Source of the DNA: Acidobacteriota bacterium
GTDB taxonomy: Bacteria; Acidobacteriota; Terriglobia; UBA7540
Length of the DNA: 40,292 nucleotides
Assembly (NCBI GenBank): GCA_024638215.1
Contig: JAHEKS010000004.1
Location: 1-40,292, forward strand
Reading direction: 5' to 3'
In this document: in pieces, positions 23,026 through 32,151 of the stretch
Numbering within the stretch: position 1 is the first letter of the stretch
Layout: each line of letters starts with the position of its first letter
Position numbers and translations under genes: made by a program
Notes under the pieces: generated by a model
Told to the model about the DNA's origin: nothing
What the model saw: only the letters and a program-made list of their open reading frames with translations
Databases searched by the model: none

Positions 23026-26000
23026 TCAGAAGTGCAGGCGCACTCCAAACTGGATCTGCCGCGGAGTGTAAATGAAGTTGCTGTTGGAGTTGGTGAGGCG
23101 GCCGAACGACGACTGATAGGTGAGCGTGTTGCCGCTGATGTAGTAGCCGTACGAGCTGGCACCGGTGTAGTTCTGGTGGTTGAAGACGTTAAAGCCTTCC
23201 GCCAGGAACTGCAGCCGGTACTTCTCGCGGATGGGGAAGGTCTTGGCCAGGCTCAGGTCGAAGATGGCGGTGCTGGGCATCCGGTAGGTGTTGCGCCCAA
23301 CCCATGGGAGCCGGTAATCGCCGCCCGAACCGTTGATGCTGCTCGACAGCCCTCCCGGCGCGTAGCCGCTGGTGGTGATGGAATACGGCAACCCGTTCTG
23401 GATTTGCAGGATGGGGGAAAGCTGCCAGTCATTGGCCAGCCACTTCTGCCAGCCTTCCACTTTCCAGGGCGACTGGAACACGCCGTTGAAGGTGAAGCGG
23501 TTGGGGACGTCGAAGTTGGAGTTGCCGTAATCCAGCCTGCTGTTGTAGGGATCCAGTCCCGACGGGTAGAGGGTGCTGGTGTACTGGTTCTGGTTGAAGT
23601 CCAGGGCGTGCGACCAAGTGTAGGCGAAGTGGAACTGCACGTGGCGGCTGAAGCGGTGGTTGAGCTGGACGGCGAGGGCGTTGTAGCTGGAGTTGACCGT
23701 GCTCTGGACCTGGAGCATGGTGCCGAAAGCCGGATTGGGCCGCGGCCCGGTGTAGAGGTTGGTGGTGTAACTGGCGCCCGCCTTGAGCGGTCCCTGCCCG
23801 GTGGAATCCACCACCGTGTAGGTGACGGTGCCTGTGGCGGGACCGATATTGATGTCGGTCCAATTCGGCAAGTGGCGTCCCAGGCTGCCCAGATAGCTGA
23901 CCTGAAGCACCGTGTTCCAGCCCAGTTCGCGCTCCAGCGAGAGGTTGAACTCGTGAATCTGCGGCAGCTTGAAGTTGGGGTCGAAGAAATAGACGGTGGC
24001 GGTGCCGGCGCTGACGCTGGTGGGCGGGGCGTCCAGGATCTCGGGGAAGACCGGCCCGTCGGGAAGGGTCGAGCCGGAGAAGCGGTAGCTGACCTGGCCG
24101 TTGGGCGAGCCGGTGTTGAACAGCGCCTGGTAGATGGTGGCATTGATGACGCGGCCGTAGAACATGCCGTAACCGCCACGCAGGGAGGTCTTGCCGTTGC
24201 CGAACATGTCCCACGCGAAGCCCACCCGCGGGCCAAACGCCGTATTGTAACTCGGGAAGGACTGGGTTTGCGGAACGGCGGAATTAGCCAGGTTACTGAA
24301 CGGCGTGGGCAGAGCCTCCTTATCCCAGCGAAGACCGAATTGCACGGAAAGCCGCGGGCTGAACTTCCAATCGTCCTGGGCGAAGATCCCAACGTCGTTG
24401 GTGGTGAAAGTCAGGCCCAGCGGACCGAAGGCCTGCGTGTAGCTCGAATAGCAGGGCTCCATGGTGCCCTTGTAGCTGCACGCGTAGCTGGAGCTGTAAA
24501 AGTCGGAGAAGAAGTTGACCAGGTTGCTGTACGAGTAAGCGCCGTACTGCTGGTAGAGGTTGGCGGTGTAATCCTTGACGTGCGTGATGTCGCCGCCGAA
24601 CTTGAGGGTGTGGTTGCCGCGCACCCAACTGACCGTATCGGCGAACTGCGTTCGGCGCTCGTCGGGATAGGCCGGGCGGGTGAGGAAAGCCGGCACCCCC
24701 ATGTTGAAGCCGTTGGTGATGTACACGTTGGGGGGCAAGCCGAGCGGATTGGTATAGCCCGGGAATTTGGAAGAGGTGACGAAGTTGCTCTGCTCAAAAG
24801 GCGTGGGGGCTTGAGGGATCTCCCACTCGAAGTCGCGGCCGTACTGGAAACGGAGTTCGTTCACCGTGGTGGGGCTGAAGGTGGTGGTGAGCCGGGCCAC
24901 GCCCCAGGTATCGGCCACGTAATCGTTGCCGAAACTGGCGATGGCGTAAGTCACCGGGGTCTGGGTCTGGATGCCTGCGGGCGACCACCAGCGCATGCGA
25001 TTCAACTCCACCGAGACGTGGTTCTTTTCATTGATGGCCCAGTCAAGCTTGGGGAAGAGAATGTCCTGGTCGCCGGTGCGGGGGACGGTGCCCAGTTCGC
25101 TGATCAACCCGCTCATGCCTTGGTTATAGAGCGTCTGGGCTTCCGTGTCGGTGACTCCGAGGCGGGAAGCCAGGGTGCTGATATCGGAGGTGCTGGGCGC
25201 CTTAAAGAAGGCGCTGGGGTTGCTGGCCACGCCGGTGCCGGGGTAGTCGAGGTGGTAACGGTCAAAGGCGACGTAGTAGAAGAGTTTGTCCGCGATAATG
25301 GGGCCACCGACGCCGAAGCCGCCCATCAGCCGAATGTTCTTGGGTTTGATGAAGGTGCTGGAGTAAACGCCCGGGGAGGTTTGCTGAGTGATGGTGGCGA
25401 AGGGAGCGCGGGCGCCCCAGCCGTTGCTGCGCTCGTAGAAGTAAGAATCCAGGTGCACGCTGTTGGTGCCGCTCTTGGTAACGGTGTTGATGACCGCCCC
25501 GGCGGCCCGGCCGTACTCGGCCGAGTAGTTGGAGGTGTTGACCTGGAATTCCTGGACGGCCACCTTAGGCGTCGAGTAGCCGATGCGCGTGCGGCCGCGC
25601 TCTTCGGAGAAGAAGGCTTGGTTGTTGTCGGCGCCGTCCACGGTGTTGTTGTTGAGCAGGGGGCTGATGCCGCGCGCGCTCACCAGGCCGAAACCGTTCG
25701 AGTCACTCACCACGCCCGGCGTGAGCAAAGTGAACTCAGACCAGCGCCCGCCGTTGATGGGAAGATTGGCAATCGCCACCTGGTTGAGCTGCGGGGCGAA
25801 TTCAGGAGTTGAAGAATTGATCTGCGCCGCCTGGCCGGTAACTTCCACGGTCGTCGCCACGTTGCCCACCGCCAGATGGGGCGAAACTTGGGTGAGCGCG
25901 CCCACACTGACTACCACCCCGGTGTCTTTGTAAGTCTGGAAGCCGGTGACGGTGACGGTGATGGTGTAGGTGGCGGGTTGCAGGTTGGTCACACGAAAAT

Positions 26001-26325
26001 TACCCGAAGCGTCGCTCTTCGCGGTCCTCTCGGCGTTGGTGCCGTTGTTGACCACAGAGACGGCCGCACCGGGCACGACAGCGCCTGTAGGATCGTAGAC
26101 AGTTCCCGTGATGCCTCCCTGAGTCGTGGATTGAGCGATTGCGACGCGGGAAAATGCCACGCTGAGCAGCAAAACCGCGCCCAGACTCAGCAGGTATCCG
26201 AAGCTGAAAGGCGACCGGCTCCGGCGTCTCTGCGCTCCAATCCGGCTGTAACCAGAAAGTGTCTCTCCCGGGCGGAAATATTCCCCCGGCGACCTATGCA
26301 AATGGACTTTGGCTTGCGACTTCAT
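23026..26325 (-). CDS. Oar-like TonB-dependent outer-membrane receptor with carboxypeptidase-regulatory-like domain
   Basis: 1,099 residues, outer membrane. After about 40 basic residues comes a hydrophobic segment ending FSRVAIAQ (cleavage near residue 64), so the signal peptide is unusually N-extended. Residues about 69-150 form a carboxypeptidase-regulatory-like beta domain (GGITGTVYDPTGAVVPGAAV...SGNFRVTNLQPATYTITVT). The plug follows (VDGADNNQAFF, EYGRAAGAVINTVTKSGTN), then a long aromatic-rich barrel, ending in the beta-barrel assembly signal FGVRLHF. This architecture is greatly expanded in Acidobacteriota and is presumed to import large substrates such as oligosaccharides; the substrate is unknown. 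It stands alone, preceded by GGAGGGGTG and closed by a strong terminator. Confidence 0.93.
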   Translation of the reverse strand: MKSQAKVHLHRSPGEYFRPGETLSGYSRIGAQRRRSRSPFSFGYLLSLGAVLLLSVAFSRVAIAQSTTQGGITGTVYDPTGAVVPGAAVSVVNNGTNAERTAKSDASGNFRVTNLQPATYTITVTVTGFQTYKDTGVVVSVGALTQVSPHLAVGNVATTVEVTGQAAQINSSTPEFAPQLNQVAIANLPINGGRWSEFTLLTPGVVSDSNGFGLVSARGISPLLNNNTVDGADNNQAFFSEERGRTRIGYSTPKVAVQEFQVNTSNYSAEYGRAAGAVINTVTKSGTNSVHLDSYFYERSNGWGARAPFATITQQTSPGVYSSTFIKPKNIRLMGGFGVGGPIIADKLFYYVAFDRYHLDYPGTGVASNPSAFFKAPSTSDISTLASRLGVTDTEAQTLYNQGMSGLISELGTVPRTGDQDILFPKLDWAINEKNHVSVELNRMRWWSPAGIQTQTPVTYAIASFGNDYVADTWGVARLTTTFSPTTVNELRFQYGRDFEWEIPQAPTPFEQSNFVTSSKFPGYTNPLGLPPNVYITNGFNMGVPAFLTRPAYPDERRTQFADTVSWVRGNHTLKFGGDITHVKDYTANLYQQYGAYSYSNLVNFFSDFYSSSYACSYKGTMEPCYSSYTQAFGPLGLTFTTNDVGIFAQDDWKFSPRLSVQFGLRWDKEALPTPFSNLANSAVPQTQSFPSYNTAFGPRVGFAWDMFGNGKTSLRGGYGMFYGRVINATIYQALFNTGSPNGQVSYRFSGSTLPDGPVFPEILDAPPTSVSAGTATVYFFDPNFKLPQIHEFNLSLERELGWNTVLQVSYLGSLGRHLPNWTDINIGPATGTVTYTVVDSTGQGPLKAGASYTTNLYTGPRPNPAFGTMLQVQSTVNSSYNALAVQLNHRFSRHVQFHFAYTWSHALDFNQNQYTSTLYPSGLDPYNSRLDYGNSNFDVPNRFTFNGVFQSPWKVEGWQKWLANDWQLSPILQIQNGLPYSITTSGYAPGGLSSSINGSGGDYRLPWVGRNTYRMPSTAIFDLSLAKTFPIREKYRLQFLAEGFNVFNHQNYTGASSYGYYISGNTLTYQSSFGRLTNSNSNFIYTPRQIQFGVRLHF

Positions 26326-27197
26326 TTCACACCCCTCCCTATCACTCAGCCTGCGAACGATTTAATGACTGAGTAGCTCTAAATCAAAATGCCAACACCT
26401 TTGACGCCTATGGGACTTGCCAGGTCCCCACGATATTCCCTCGCTCCAAGGTCCGACCCGGGTGGGCGCACCTTCGGCTCGGGCTTGAGGTCCGATGTGT
26501 CCTCGGGCAACGTGACCACCCGGAGGCTCCTTTCGCGGAAGGGTCGAGCGCGAATATAAACCACATTTGACTCCTCAAATGCAACAAGGAATTTACATTC
26601 ATATAAACTTTTTATGAAGTGTTCGGGCAGCGCAGGACACGAGTCGCCAGAACGTTGCGGACGAACGACGGCTAACGCATTGCACCATCGAATGTTGCGA
26701 TTTGGTAACGTCCCTTGGCACGTTCGCCATACTTTTTTTCATCGGGCCTCAACACGAAAGACAGAGCTGCGGCACTTCGCGCATCTTTCGTGGCAGAACC
26801 AGCTAAGCCCGCGGGAATTAGCGACTCGAAGGGCATATCCGACCGCCCTTTGGAGCAGAAACGTGAGGATTGACCGGCAGTCTCATGCTGCGGCGTTGAG
26901 TTGAGAACCCGCAGGTCTTGTAGTTGCAGCGGAAGGGCAGCAGGCCGCCACTGGGAAGCGCGGTCCCGGACTCGTAAGAGGGCAAGCTGAAGTGGCAAGG
27001 TCGAAGGGCTGCGAGGCGACGGCGAAAGCGCCGGGGACTCAGATTCCGAACGCTGTTAACAAACTGAAACTGAGTCACTTACGTGTCATAGTGAATGCGC
27101 TTGACGCCTCTTCTCAGGAGTTCACAGCAGGCAGTCTAGGCGGCGCAACCGGCAGCGAGACGGTTTGTTGGTGCCTGGACAGAGCCTGAATTTGGTC
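26326..27197. other. Long gene-poor interval upstream of the receptor and cold-shock genes
   Basis: About 870 bases between divergently transcribed genes. The longest open frames (26379-26564 minus, 26614-26904 plus, 26672-26998 minus, 26992-27189 plus) resemble no family and lack good ribosome-binding sites. GC is locally lower around 26550-26620. No 7-bp-period tract, tRNA or transposase remnant is visible. An inverted ACTCAG/CTGAGT pair lies near 26344-26374, just upstream of the receptor. Confidence 0.5.
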
Positions 27198-27226
27198 TGG
27201 CCAAAGCCAGGCAAGCCTGCTATACT
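27198..27226 (+). promoter_or_regulatory. Predicted promoter of the cold-shock gene
   Basis: TGGCCA (27198-27203), a 17-base spacer, then TATACT (27221-27226) preceded by TG as in extended -10 promoters. The predicted start is near 27233, giving a leader of about 170 bases. Confidence 0.55.
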
Positions 27227-27232
27227 TAATTT

Positions 27233-27400
27233 GCAGTTTGTAGTTGTAATTCCGACGCGTTTCGCTTCAGCACCGAGAGCCCGTCCGCTGACGGGTTCTT
27301 CAGCATGAGTGACCCTCGGCGTTACAGTGGATCAGCGGTCACACCCGCAGCTCCCGTACCCACAAATTGCCAAATCAAAACTTAAGGTGATGTCTGCACA
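27233..27400 (+). promoter_or_regulatory. Long structured 5' leader of the cold-shock mRNA
   Basis: Contains a 9-bp stem GAGCCCGTC-CGCT-GACGGGTTC (27277-27298) and a second stem GTGACC/GGTCAC (27309-27342). Long folded leaders are typical of csp genes and can control translation by temperature. That function here is inference. Confidence 0.4.
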
Positions 27401-27604
27401 ATGAAAGAACAAGGAACAGTGAAGTGGTTCAACGCGGCGAAGGGCTACGGATTCATCAAGCGCGAAAGCGGCGAAGATGTTTTCGTACATTTCTCGGCAA
27501 TTCAGGGCGACGGATACCGCTCTCTGGAAGAGGGCGCGCTGGTCAGCTTTGAGGTCCGCAAGGGCCCCAAGGGTCTGCAAGCCGATAACGTCGAGCGCGT
27601 CTAA
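27401..27604 (+). CDS. Cold-shock protein, CspA family
   Basis: 67-residue single OB-fold RNA/DNA chaperone that melts mRNA structure. Both RNA-binding motifs are intact: RNP1 KGYGFIKRE (about 14-22) and RNP2 DVFVHFSAI (26-34). The N-terminus [18 protein letters not shown] and the C-terminal [21 protein letters not shown] are canonical. AAGGTGAT precedes the ATG at 27401. It is expressed from its own predicted promoter with a long leader. Immediately after the TAA stop lies a 24-base sequence exactly complementary to ilvC mRNA. Confidence 0.96.
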   Translation: MKEQGTVKWFNAAKGYGFIKRESGEDVFVHFSAIQGDGYRSLEEGALVSFEVRKGPKGLQADNVERV

Positions 27605-27628
27605 CAATCTCCGGCTGGTAGCCGGCCT
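27605..27628 (+). repeat. 24-bp exact copy of an ilvC antisense segment in the csp 3' region
   Basis: Positions 27605-27628 are identical to plus-strand 7830-7853, inside ilvC, which is read from the minus strand. RNA running on from the cold-shock gene would therefore be perfectly complementary to ilvC mRNA over 24 bases. The core CCGGCTGGTAGCCGG is itself a hairpin. Flanks show no further similarity. Confidence 0.75.
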
Positions 27629-27789
27629 CGGAGGGGCGACAAGACGCTTTCTGTCTTGCCGCCGCCGAGGGAACAAAAGGACCAAGGGATTTTGTGGGGG
27701 GACTTTCCCGGAAGTGTTGACGACGGCACGCGCGGTCATCCTGTCGCTGTCGCCGGGTTTCGGTTCTGTGCCGCTGTGTTCACTGAAGG

Positions 27790-27896
27790 CCAAGTCGGAG
27801 AGTGATGCAAGCGGCCTTGGGTTTGTCAAGCTTACTGAGGGCGAGTACCATCGTCGCGTCATCAAGGAACTGAACGGCCAGCCTCTGAATCACTGA
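27790..27896 (+). pseudogene. Possible remnant of an RRM-type RNA-binding protein
   Basis: One frame ends SGLGFVKLTEGEYHRRVIKE then LNGQPLNH, which resembles the RNP1 strand and following helix of bacterial RRM proteins (GFGFVEM...AI..LNG..L.GR). No convincing first half or start codon precedes it, and the canonical Phe is Leu. The rest of the 27629-28011 gap shows no gene. The identification is weak. Confidence 0.3.
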
Positions 27897-28011
27897 CCCT
27901 CTACGGAGTCCGCCCTCAAGGGTCAGTTGCCGGAAGAGCCGGGAAGGGGATGGTGTCCCAGCATGGGACTACCGCGGCGGTGGGCAATGTCACTAGATTG
28001 CGAGGCAAACG

Positions 28012-28224
28012 ATGAACTTAAAAACCGGACAGTACATCCGTCATGCGAAGTATGGTTGTGGCACGATTGTGGAACGCGACGACGACCGGACGACGGTGGA
28101 ATTCGACACTGCCGGCATAAGAAAGTTCGTGACTTCCCTGGCCGCTTTTGAAGTGGCCGAGGGCGAAGCGCCCAAGAAGAAACGGGCCGCATCCCGCCGC
28201 CGGGTCAAAGCGCTGCCGAACTGA
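28012..28224 (+). CDS. Small Tudor/SH3-like conserved protein
   Basis: 70 residues: MNLKTGQYIRHAKYGCGTIV followed by ERDDDRTTVEFDTAGIRKFVTSLAAFE and a basic tail (PKKKRAASRRRVKA). The pattern 'H.KYG.GTIVERDDDRTTVEFD..G.RKFV' resembles the small Tudor-like domain at the C-terminus of UvrD/PcrA helicases and related stand-alone proteins, which binds RNA polymerase or nucleic acid. The function is unknown; a nucleic-acid-associated role is inferred from the fold and the basic tail. The ATG follows GAGGCAAACG. Confidence 0.7.
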   Translation: MNLKTGQYIRHAKYGCGTIVERDDDRTTVEFDTAGIRKFVTSLAAFEVAEGEAPKKKRAASRRRVKALPN

Positions 28225-28476
28225 ACTGCGGCGAGGGGCCTGAAGACGTCCCGACGAATTCCGGCTTGACCAGTTAAGACTTGACGAATACGCTGGGTGG
28301 GCACCAGCGGTGCATCCTGCGCGGGCGTCTGTGATTCGGGTTCCCAAATGCCCGGTGTCCAGCGCCCGCGAGATTCAAGCGCGGGCGGGGCTGCAACTTC
28401 ACAAAAGAAATTCAATTGAAGGGCTTCCTCGAGAAGCTCCCCGCGGAGGACCCAACTGCTCCTTTTCATCCTTGCC

Positions 28477-29328
28477 GTGCTCTCCCCCTCACTTCCAATA
28501 ACTGGCCGTAGACGGAAGGAATACTCGCTAGCGGAAGTGCTGCCTTTTGCGGCCGTCCACGCGGTTTGCTTCGCCGCCTTTCTGCTGGATTTTCGTTGGA
28601 GCTGGGTGGCGCTGGCCTTGGCGCTTTACTATGTGCGAATGTTCTTCGTCACTGCAGGCTACCATCGTTATTTCTCCCATCGGTCGTTCAAAACCAGCCG
28701 GTTTTGCCAATTCCTCCTGGCGTTCGGCGCGATGACCTCAGCGCAAAAGGGAGTGCTTTGGTGGGCCGCCCACCATCGCAATCATCACCGGCTGTCCGAT
28801 ACCGAGGAGGATCTCCATTCGCCGACCCAGCAAGGTTTCTGGTGGTCGCACCTGGGATGGATTCTGACCTCGCGCAACAATGCCACCGAGGTCACCATGA
28901 TCCGGGATTACTACAAGTACCCTGAGTTGCGCTGGCTGAATCGGCACTATCTGGTTCCGCCCGCGTGCCTGGCCGTGACTCTCTTCTTGATGGGCGGTTG
29001 GAGTTGGCTCGTCTGGGGATTCTTCATCAGCACGGTGATGCTGTGGCACGGTTCTTTCGCCATCAACTCGCTGGCGCACGTCTTTGGGCGTCGCCGCTAC
29101 GCCACCAAAGACACCAGCCGCAACAGCCTGATCCTGTCACTCATCACCTTGGGAGAGGGCTGGCACAACAACCACCACCACTATATGGCTTCCGTGCGGC
29201 AGGGATTCTTCTGGTGGGAACTGGATGTCACTTTCTATATCCTGCGCGCCCTTTCCTGGTTGGGAATCGTTTGGGACCTGCGCATGCCGCCCCGAGGCGT
29301 TCTCGACGCCGGTCGAGCCCCTGCGTAA
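28477..29328 (+). CDS. Membrane fatty-acid desaturase (acyl-CoA/acyl-lipid delta-9 type)
   Basis: 283-residue integral membrane di-iron desaturase that introduces a double bond into fatty acyl chains, adjusting membrane fluidity. The three histidine clusters are present: HRYFSH (about 65-70), HHRNHH (about 102-107) and HNNHHHYM (about 230-237). Hydrophobic helices lie at about 20-50 and 155-195. The GTG at 28477 is the listed start. An upstream GGAGGA at 28445-28450 is too far for it, and the frame is open above it (LLLFILAVL), so the true start may be slightly earlier. The small Tudor-like gene and the cold-shock gene lie upstream on the same strand, a plausible low-temperature group. Confidence 0.93.
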   Translation: MLSPSLPITGRRRKEYSLAEVLPFAAVHAVCFAAFLLDFRWSWVALALALYYVRMFFVTAGYHRYFSHRSFKTSRFCQFLLAFGAMTSAQKGVLWWAAHHRNHHRLSDTEEDLHSPTQQGFWWSHLGWILTSRNNATEVTMIRDYYKYPELRWLNRHYLVPPACLAVTLFLMGGWSWLVWGFFISTVMLWHGSFAINSLAHVFGRRRYATKDTSRNSLILSLITLGEGWHNNHHHYMASVRQGFFWWELDVTFYILRALSWLGIVWDLRMPPRGVLDAGRAPA

Positions 29329-29339
29329 AGCAGCGCCAG

Positions 29340-29640
29340 ACTGACGTGGACCTTGATCCGCAGAAGCTCTTCGAAAGGAACCTCTCCGGCGCCGACGTGG
29401 TGAACGCCATCAACGCCCAGAACCTGGTGATGCCGCAAGGCACGGTGAAGATTGGCGACCGGGAATACGACGTCGAGCTGAACAGCACCCGAGATCGGTC
29501 GAAGAGCTGAACGATTTGCCCGTGCGCGTGGTCAACGGCGCAACGGTTTACGTGCGCGACGGCGCCTTCGTCCACGATGGCGCCGGTTTCCAGACCAACA
29601 TCGTCCGGCAGGACGGCTACCGCGGCGCGATTGACGGCCC
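29340..29640 (+). pseudogene. Fragment of an RND (HAE1/AcrB-family) efflux pump, frameshifted
   Basis: Two adjacent frames together read TDVDLDPQKLFERNLSGADV, VNAINAQNLVMPQGTVKIGD, REYDVELNS and then EELNDLPVRVVNGATVYVRD and TNIVRQDGYRGAI. This is the porter/docking-domain segment of AcrB-type proton-driven exporters. A one-base loss near 29490 shifts the frame. Nothing of the pump's other 900 or so residues remains. It starts a few bases after the desaturase stop. Confidence 0.8.
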
Positions 29641-30716
29641 GAGTCCCCGTTTCGACGGTGTATCCTCGCCCGTCCGACGCGGCGAGCACTTTGTCTCTCC
29701 CCGTCAATGTTCAGGCTTATGTTGAAACGCCCATTTACGCCCGCACCAGCGGCTACTTGAAGAAATGGTACGTGGACATCGGCGGAAAGGTCCGGGCCGG
29801 CCGATTGCTGGCGGAAATCGAGACGCCGGAGATTGACGAAGAGCTTCGCCAAGCCGAGGCCGCCGAGGCGGAGGCCGCTGCCAACCTCGACCTCGCCAAG
29901 AAAACCGCGGTGCGCTGGCAGAACCTGCTCAAGGTGGACGGCGTCTCCCAGCAGGAAGTGGACCAGAACGTTTCCGCCTACCGGGCCCGCCAGGCCGACC
30001 TGGCGGCGCAGGCCAATGCTCAGCGGCTGAAAGACATGCAATCTTTCCAGAAAGTCGTGGCGCCCTTCGCGGGAATCATCACGGCGCGCAATGTGGACGT
30101 GGGCGCACTGATCAGCCCCTCCAATCCTCAGCCGCTCTTCAAGCTGGCCGATACGCACATTCTGCGGGTGTGCGTCAATGTTCCCCAGCCCTGCACCCGC
30201 TCGATGGTGCCGGGCTTGGCGGCGGACCTGAGCATGGCCGAGTTTCCGCATCAGACTTTTGCCGGCAAGGTCGCAAGGACGGCCGGGGCCATCGATCCCG
30301 CCTCGCGCTCGCGTCAGTCCGGCAACCGGCCCGTCGCGCCGCCTGTCCGTCCCAGCCCGTTCACTTCAAGCGCATTTACCCTGCCGCTCGACGCCAGTTA
30401 CGAAGCCGACGTCTGGGGCCGCGCGCGCCGGTCGCTGGAATCTTCGCAGGCCCAGGCGCAGGCGAGCGCCGCCGATTACCAAAACCTTCTGCTGACGCTC
30501 CGCGCCGAGGTGGCGCAGGACTATTATTACATTCGTTATCTTGACGACGACAGGGCTATCCTGCGTGACAATATCGAGCTTTTGAAGCGAGCCTTGCAGC
30601 TCACCGAGGTCCGGCACGCGGGCGGGGCGGCGGCTGGCAGGAATCGCATCCGGCCATCTACTCGGCGGCTCCACGGCCTCTCACCAATTCCCCTTGACCT
30701 GCCTGTCCTGTGCTAA
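29577..30716 (+). pseudogene. Collapsed efflux genes: membrane-fusion protein joined in frame to an outer-membrane factor
   Basis: One 379-residue open frame. Residues about 40-244 are a periplasmic adaptor of the AcrA/HlyD type (YARTSGYLKKWYVDIGGKVR, the coiled-coil hairpin 85-155, VAPFAGIITARNVDVGALIS, VPGLAADLSMAEFP, ending AIDPASR). From about 246 it becomes the middle of a NodT/TolC-type outer-membrane factor (FTLPLDASYEADVWGRARRS, SLESSQAQAQASAADYQNLL, LRAEVAQDYYYIR) and stops after unrelated residues. Neither part is complete and the first 38 residues are out-of-frame pump DNA. It is the remnant of an RND-MFP-OMF operon in native order after internal deletions. Translation would not give a functional adaptor. 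Confidence 0.78.
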
Positions 30717-30738
30717 TCTAGCTTCTGACACTACGCTT

Positions 30739-30815
<77 letters not shown>

Positions 30816-30828
30816 TCTTTTCAACAAC

Positions 30829-31935
30829 TTAGCAGACCCGTTCTTGCCGTTGCTCCGTGACTGTGGGGACTTTTGTGGGGACCCTTTGTGCTTCGTGCTC
30901 TTTGAACGCCTGCTCGATATTAAACTCGCGGAGTTTTCTGAGGGCATCTTTTTTGTGCTCTGGCGTGGGATGAATGTACCGCAGCGTGGTTGAGATTTCC
31001 GAATGCCCCATCAACTCCTTGAGTGTCGGCAGGTCCACTCCGGCCATGGCTGAACGCGACCCGAACGTGTGCCGAAGATCGTAGATTCGGAATCGCGGAT
31101 TGATCTTGGCATCCTTCAAAGCCTCTTCGTGGGCTCTCTTCATACACGTGAGAGGTTTGTTCGGATCGTGACGGTGCGGGAAAACATACGGTCCCTTCGC
31201 TGCCCTTACTCTTCGCTTGAGAATCGCCTTCGCGGTGTCGGTAAGGGGAATACTCCTTCTGGCAAACCGCGTCTTGCCCGCGGGAACGAAAACGTAACCG
31301 TGGGTCAAGTAAACGTTCTCCTTGCGGATTGTAAAGACTTCTTCAGGCCGCAACCCCGTTTCCAAGATCATGCTGGCCACGTCCCGGAGTAGCTTGTTGG
31401 CTTTCGATAGATACCTGCGTTGCTCTTCTTGCGAAACAGCCCGCATCGGCCCAGGCCCCTCGGGAAGCATCTTGACCCCGTGAACAGGATTCTTGACGAT
31501 CATTCCCTTTCGCATCGCGTAGTTGAGCATGAACCTCAGCATGGCGATATCCCGATTCGTGGCCGCTGGAGAAACATCTTCGGACCGAATCTGCTTGAAC
31601 TTTTCCACATGACCGGTGGTGATTGCGTCAAGCGGTAGCTTTCCGAAGAACTTATTCAGCGTACGGGAACTGGTCTTGTAGCGCATGTGTGTCCTCGGGT
31701 GTGCCTCGTGCTGCTTTTCCGACCAGGGGAGATAATCGTTATTCACAAAGTCCTCGAACTTCGGAGAGGGACCGCGATGCACAATCCCCACCCGGCCTTC
31801 TGCCAATTCGGCTCTGCGGATGGATTCCGCGTCCGTAGCCGCGTTCTTGTTGGCGAGTCCGGTTGATTCCCGGTAACGAATCCCTCGAAACCAGAAGTCA
31901 TACCAGTAAACACCGCCTCGCTTGTAAACGCTCAT
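30829..31935 (-). CDS. Tyrosine recombinase (phage-type integrase)
   Basis: 368 residues. The N-terminal arm-binding region (SVYKRGGVYWYDFWFRGIRYRESTG) is followed by a core-binding SAM-like domain (about 65-155) and the catalytic domain. Catalytic residues: Arg in ETGLRPEEVF, Lys in AGKTRFARRS, the box YDLRHTFGSR (Tyr replaces the first His, a variation seen in other integrases), His in LMGHSEISTT and the nucleophile Tyr in LRYIHP. The gene ends 13 bases from tRNA-Arg, pointing to site-specific integration there. Its ATG overlaps the stop of the upstream helix-turn-helix gene as ATGA. Confidence 0.95.
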   Translation of the reverse strand: MSVYKRGGVYWYDFWFRGIRYRESTGLANKNAATDAESIRRAELAEGRVGIVHRGPSPKFEDFVNNDYLPWSEKQHEAHPRTHMRYKTSSRTLNKFFGKLPLDAITTGHVEKFKQIRSEDVSPAATNRDIAMLRFMLNYAMRKGMIVKNPVHGVKMLPEGPGPMRAVSQEEQRRYLSKANKLLRDVASMILETGLRPEEVFTIRKENVYLTHGYVFVPAGKTRFARRSIPLTDTAKAILKRRVRAAKGPYVFPHRHDPNKPLTCMKRAHEEALKDAKINPRFRIYDLRHTFGSRSAMAGVDLPTLKELMGHSEISTTLRYIHPTPEHKKDALRKLREFNIEQAFKEHEAQRVPTKVPTVTEQRQERVC

Positions 31936-32150
31936 TTCCGTCTCCTCTCATGCGGATCGGAGACAGAAACCCTGCAACGCTCCAAGTAGGCTTGTACTTC
32001 AGCGGGATCATACCGCACCGCCCGGCCAATCTTCAAATACGGAATCCCGCGCCTCTGTGAGCGCCACTGCGCAAGCGTGTCCAAGGAAAGGTCCGTTATT
32101 TCGGCAACGTCCTCCGGCGTGAGTAAGTCGGGAATGACTACGGCTGCCAT
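31932..32150 (-). CDS. Excisionase-like helix-turn-helix protein
   Basis: 72 residues of the MerR/AlpA-like HTH_17 family: LLTPEDVAEITDLSLDTLAQ then WRSQRRGIPYLKIGRAVRYD and PAEVQAYLERC. Such proteins act as recombination directionality factors or regulators of the neighbouring integrase. The frame is open to 32264, but the extra N-terminus is unrelated to the family, and the ATG at 32150, one base after the stop of a small membrane-protein gene, fits a coupled operon. The stop overlaps the integrase start by four bases. Confidence 0.85.
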   Translation of the reverse strand: MAAVVIPDLLTPEDVAEITDLSLDTLAQWRSQRRGIPYLKIGRAVRYDPAEVQAYLERCRVSVSDPHERRRK

Positions 32151-32151
32151 C

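Noticed and set aside
23008-25812. Long 934-residue plus-strand open frame
   Set aside because: It is antisense to the TonB-dependent receptor and arises from its GC-rich codon pattern. The composition (Val/Gly/Asp/Arg-rich, no motifs) matches no family, while the minus strand has full receptor motifs.
27605-27628. Hairpin CCGGCT-GGT-AGCCGG as a csp terminator
   Set aside because: There is no following T-run. The exact match to ilvC is the more informative feature, so it was not called as a terminator.
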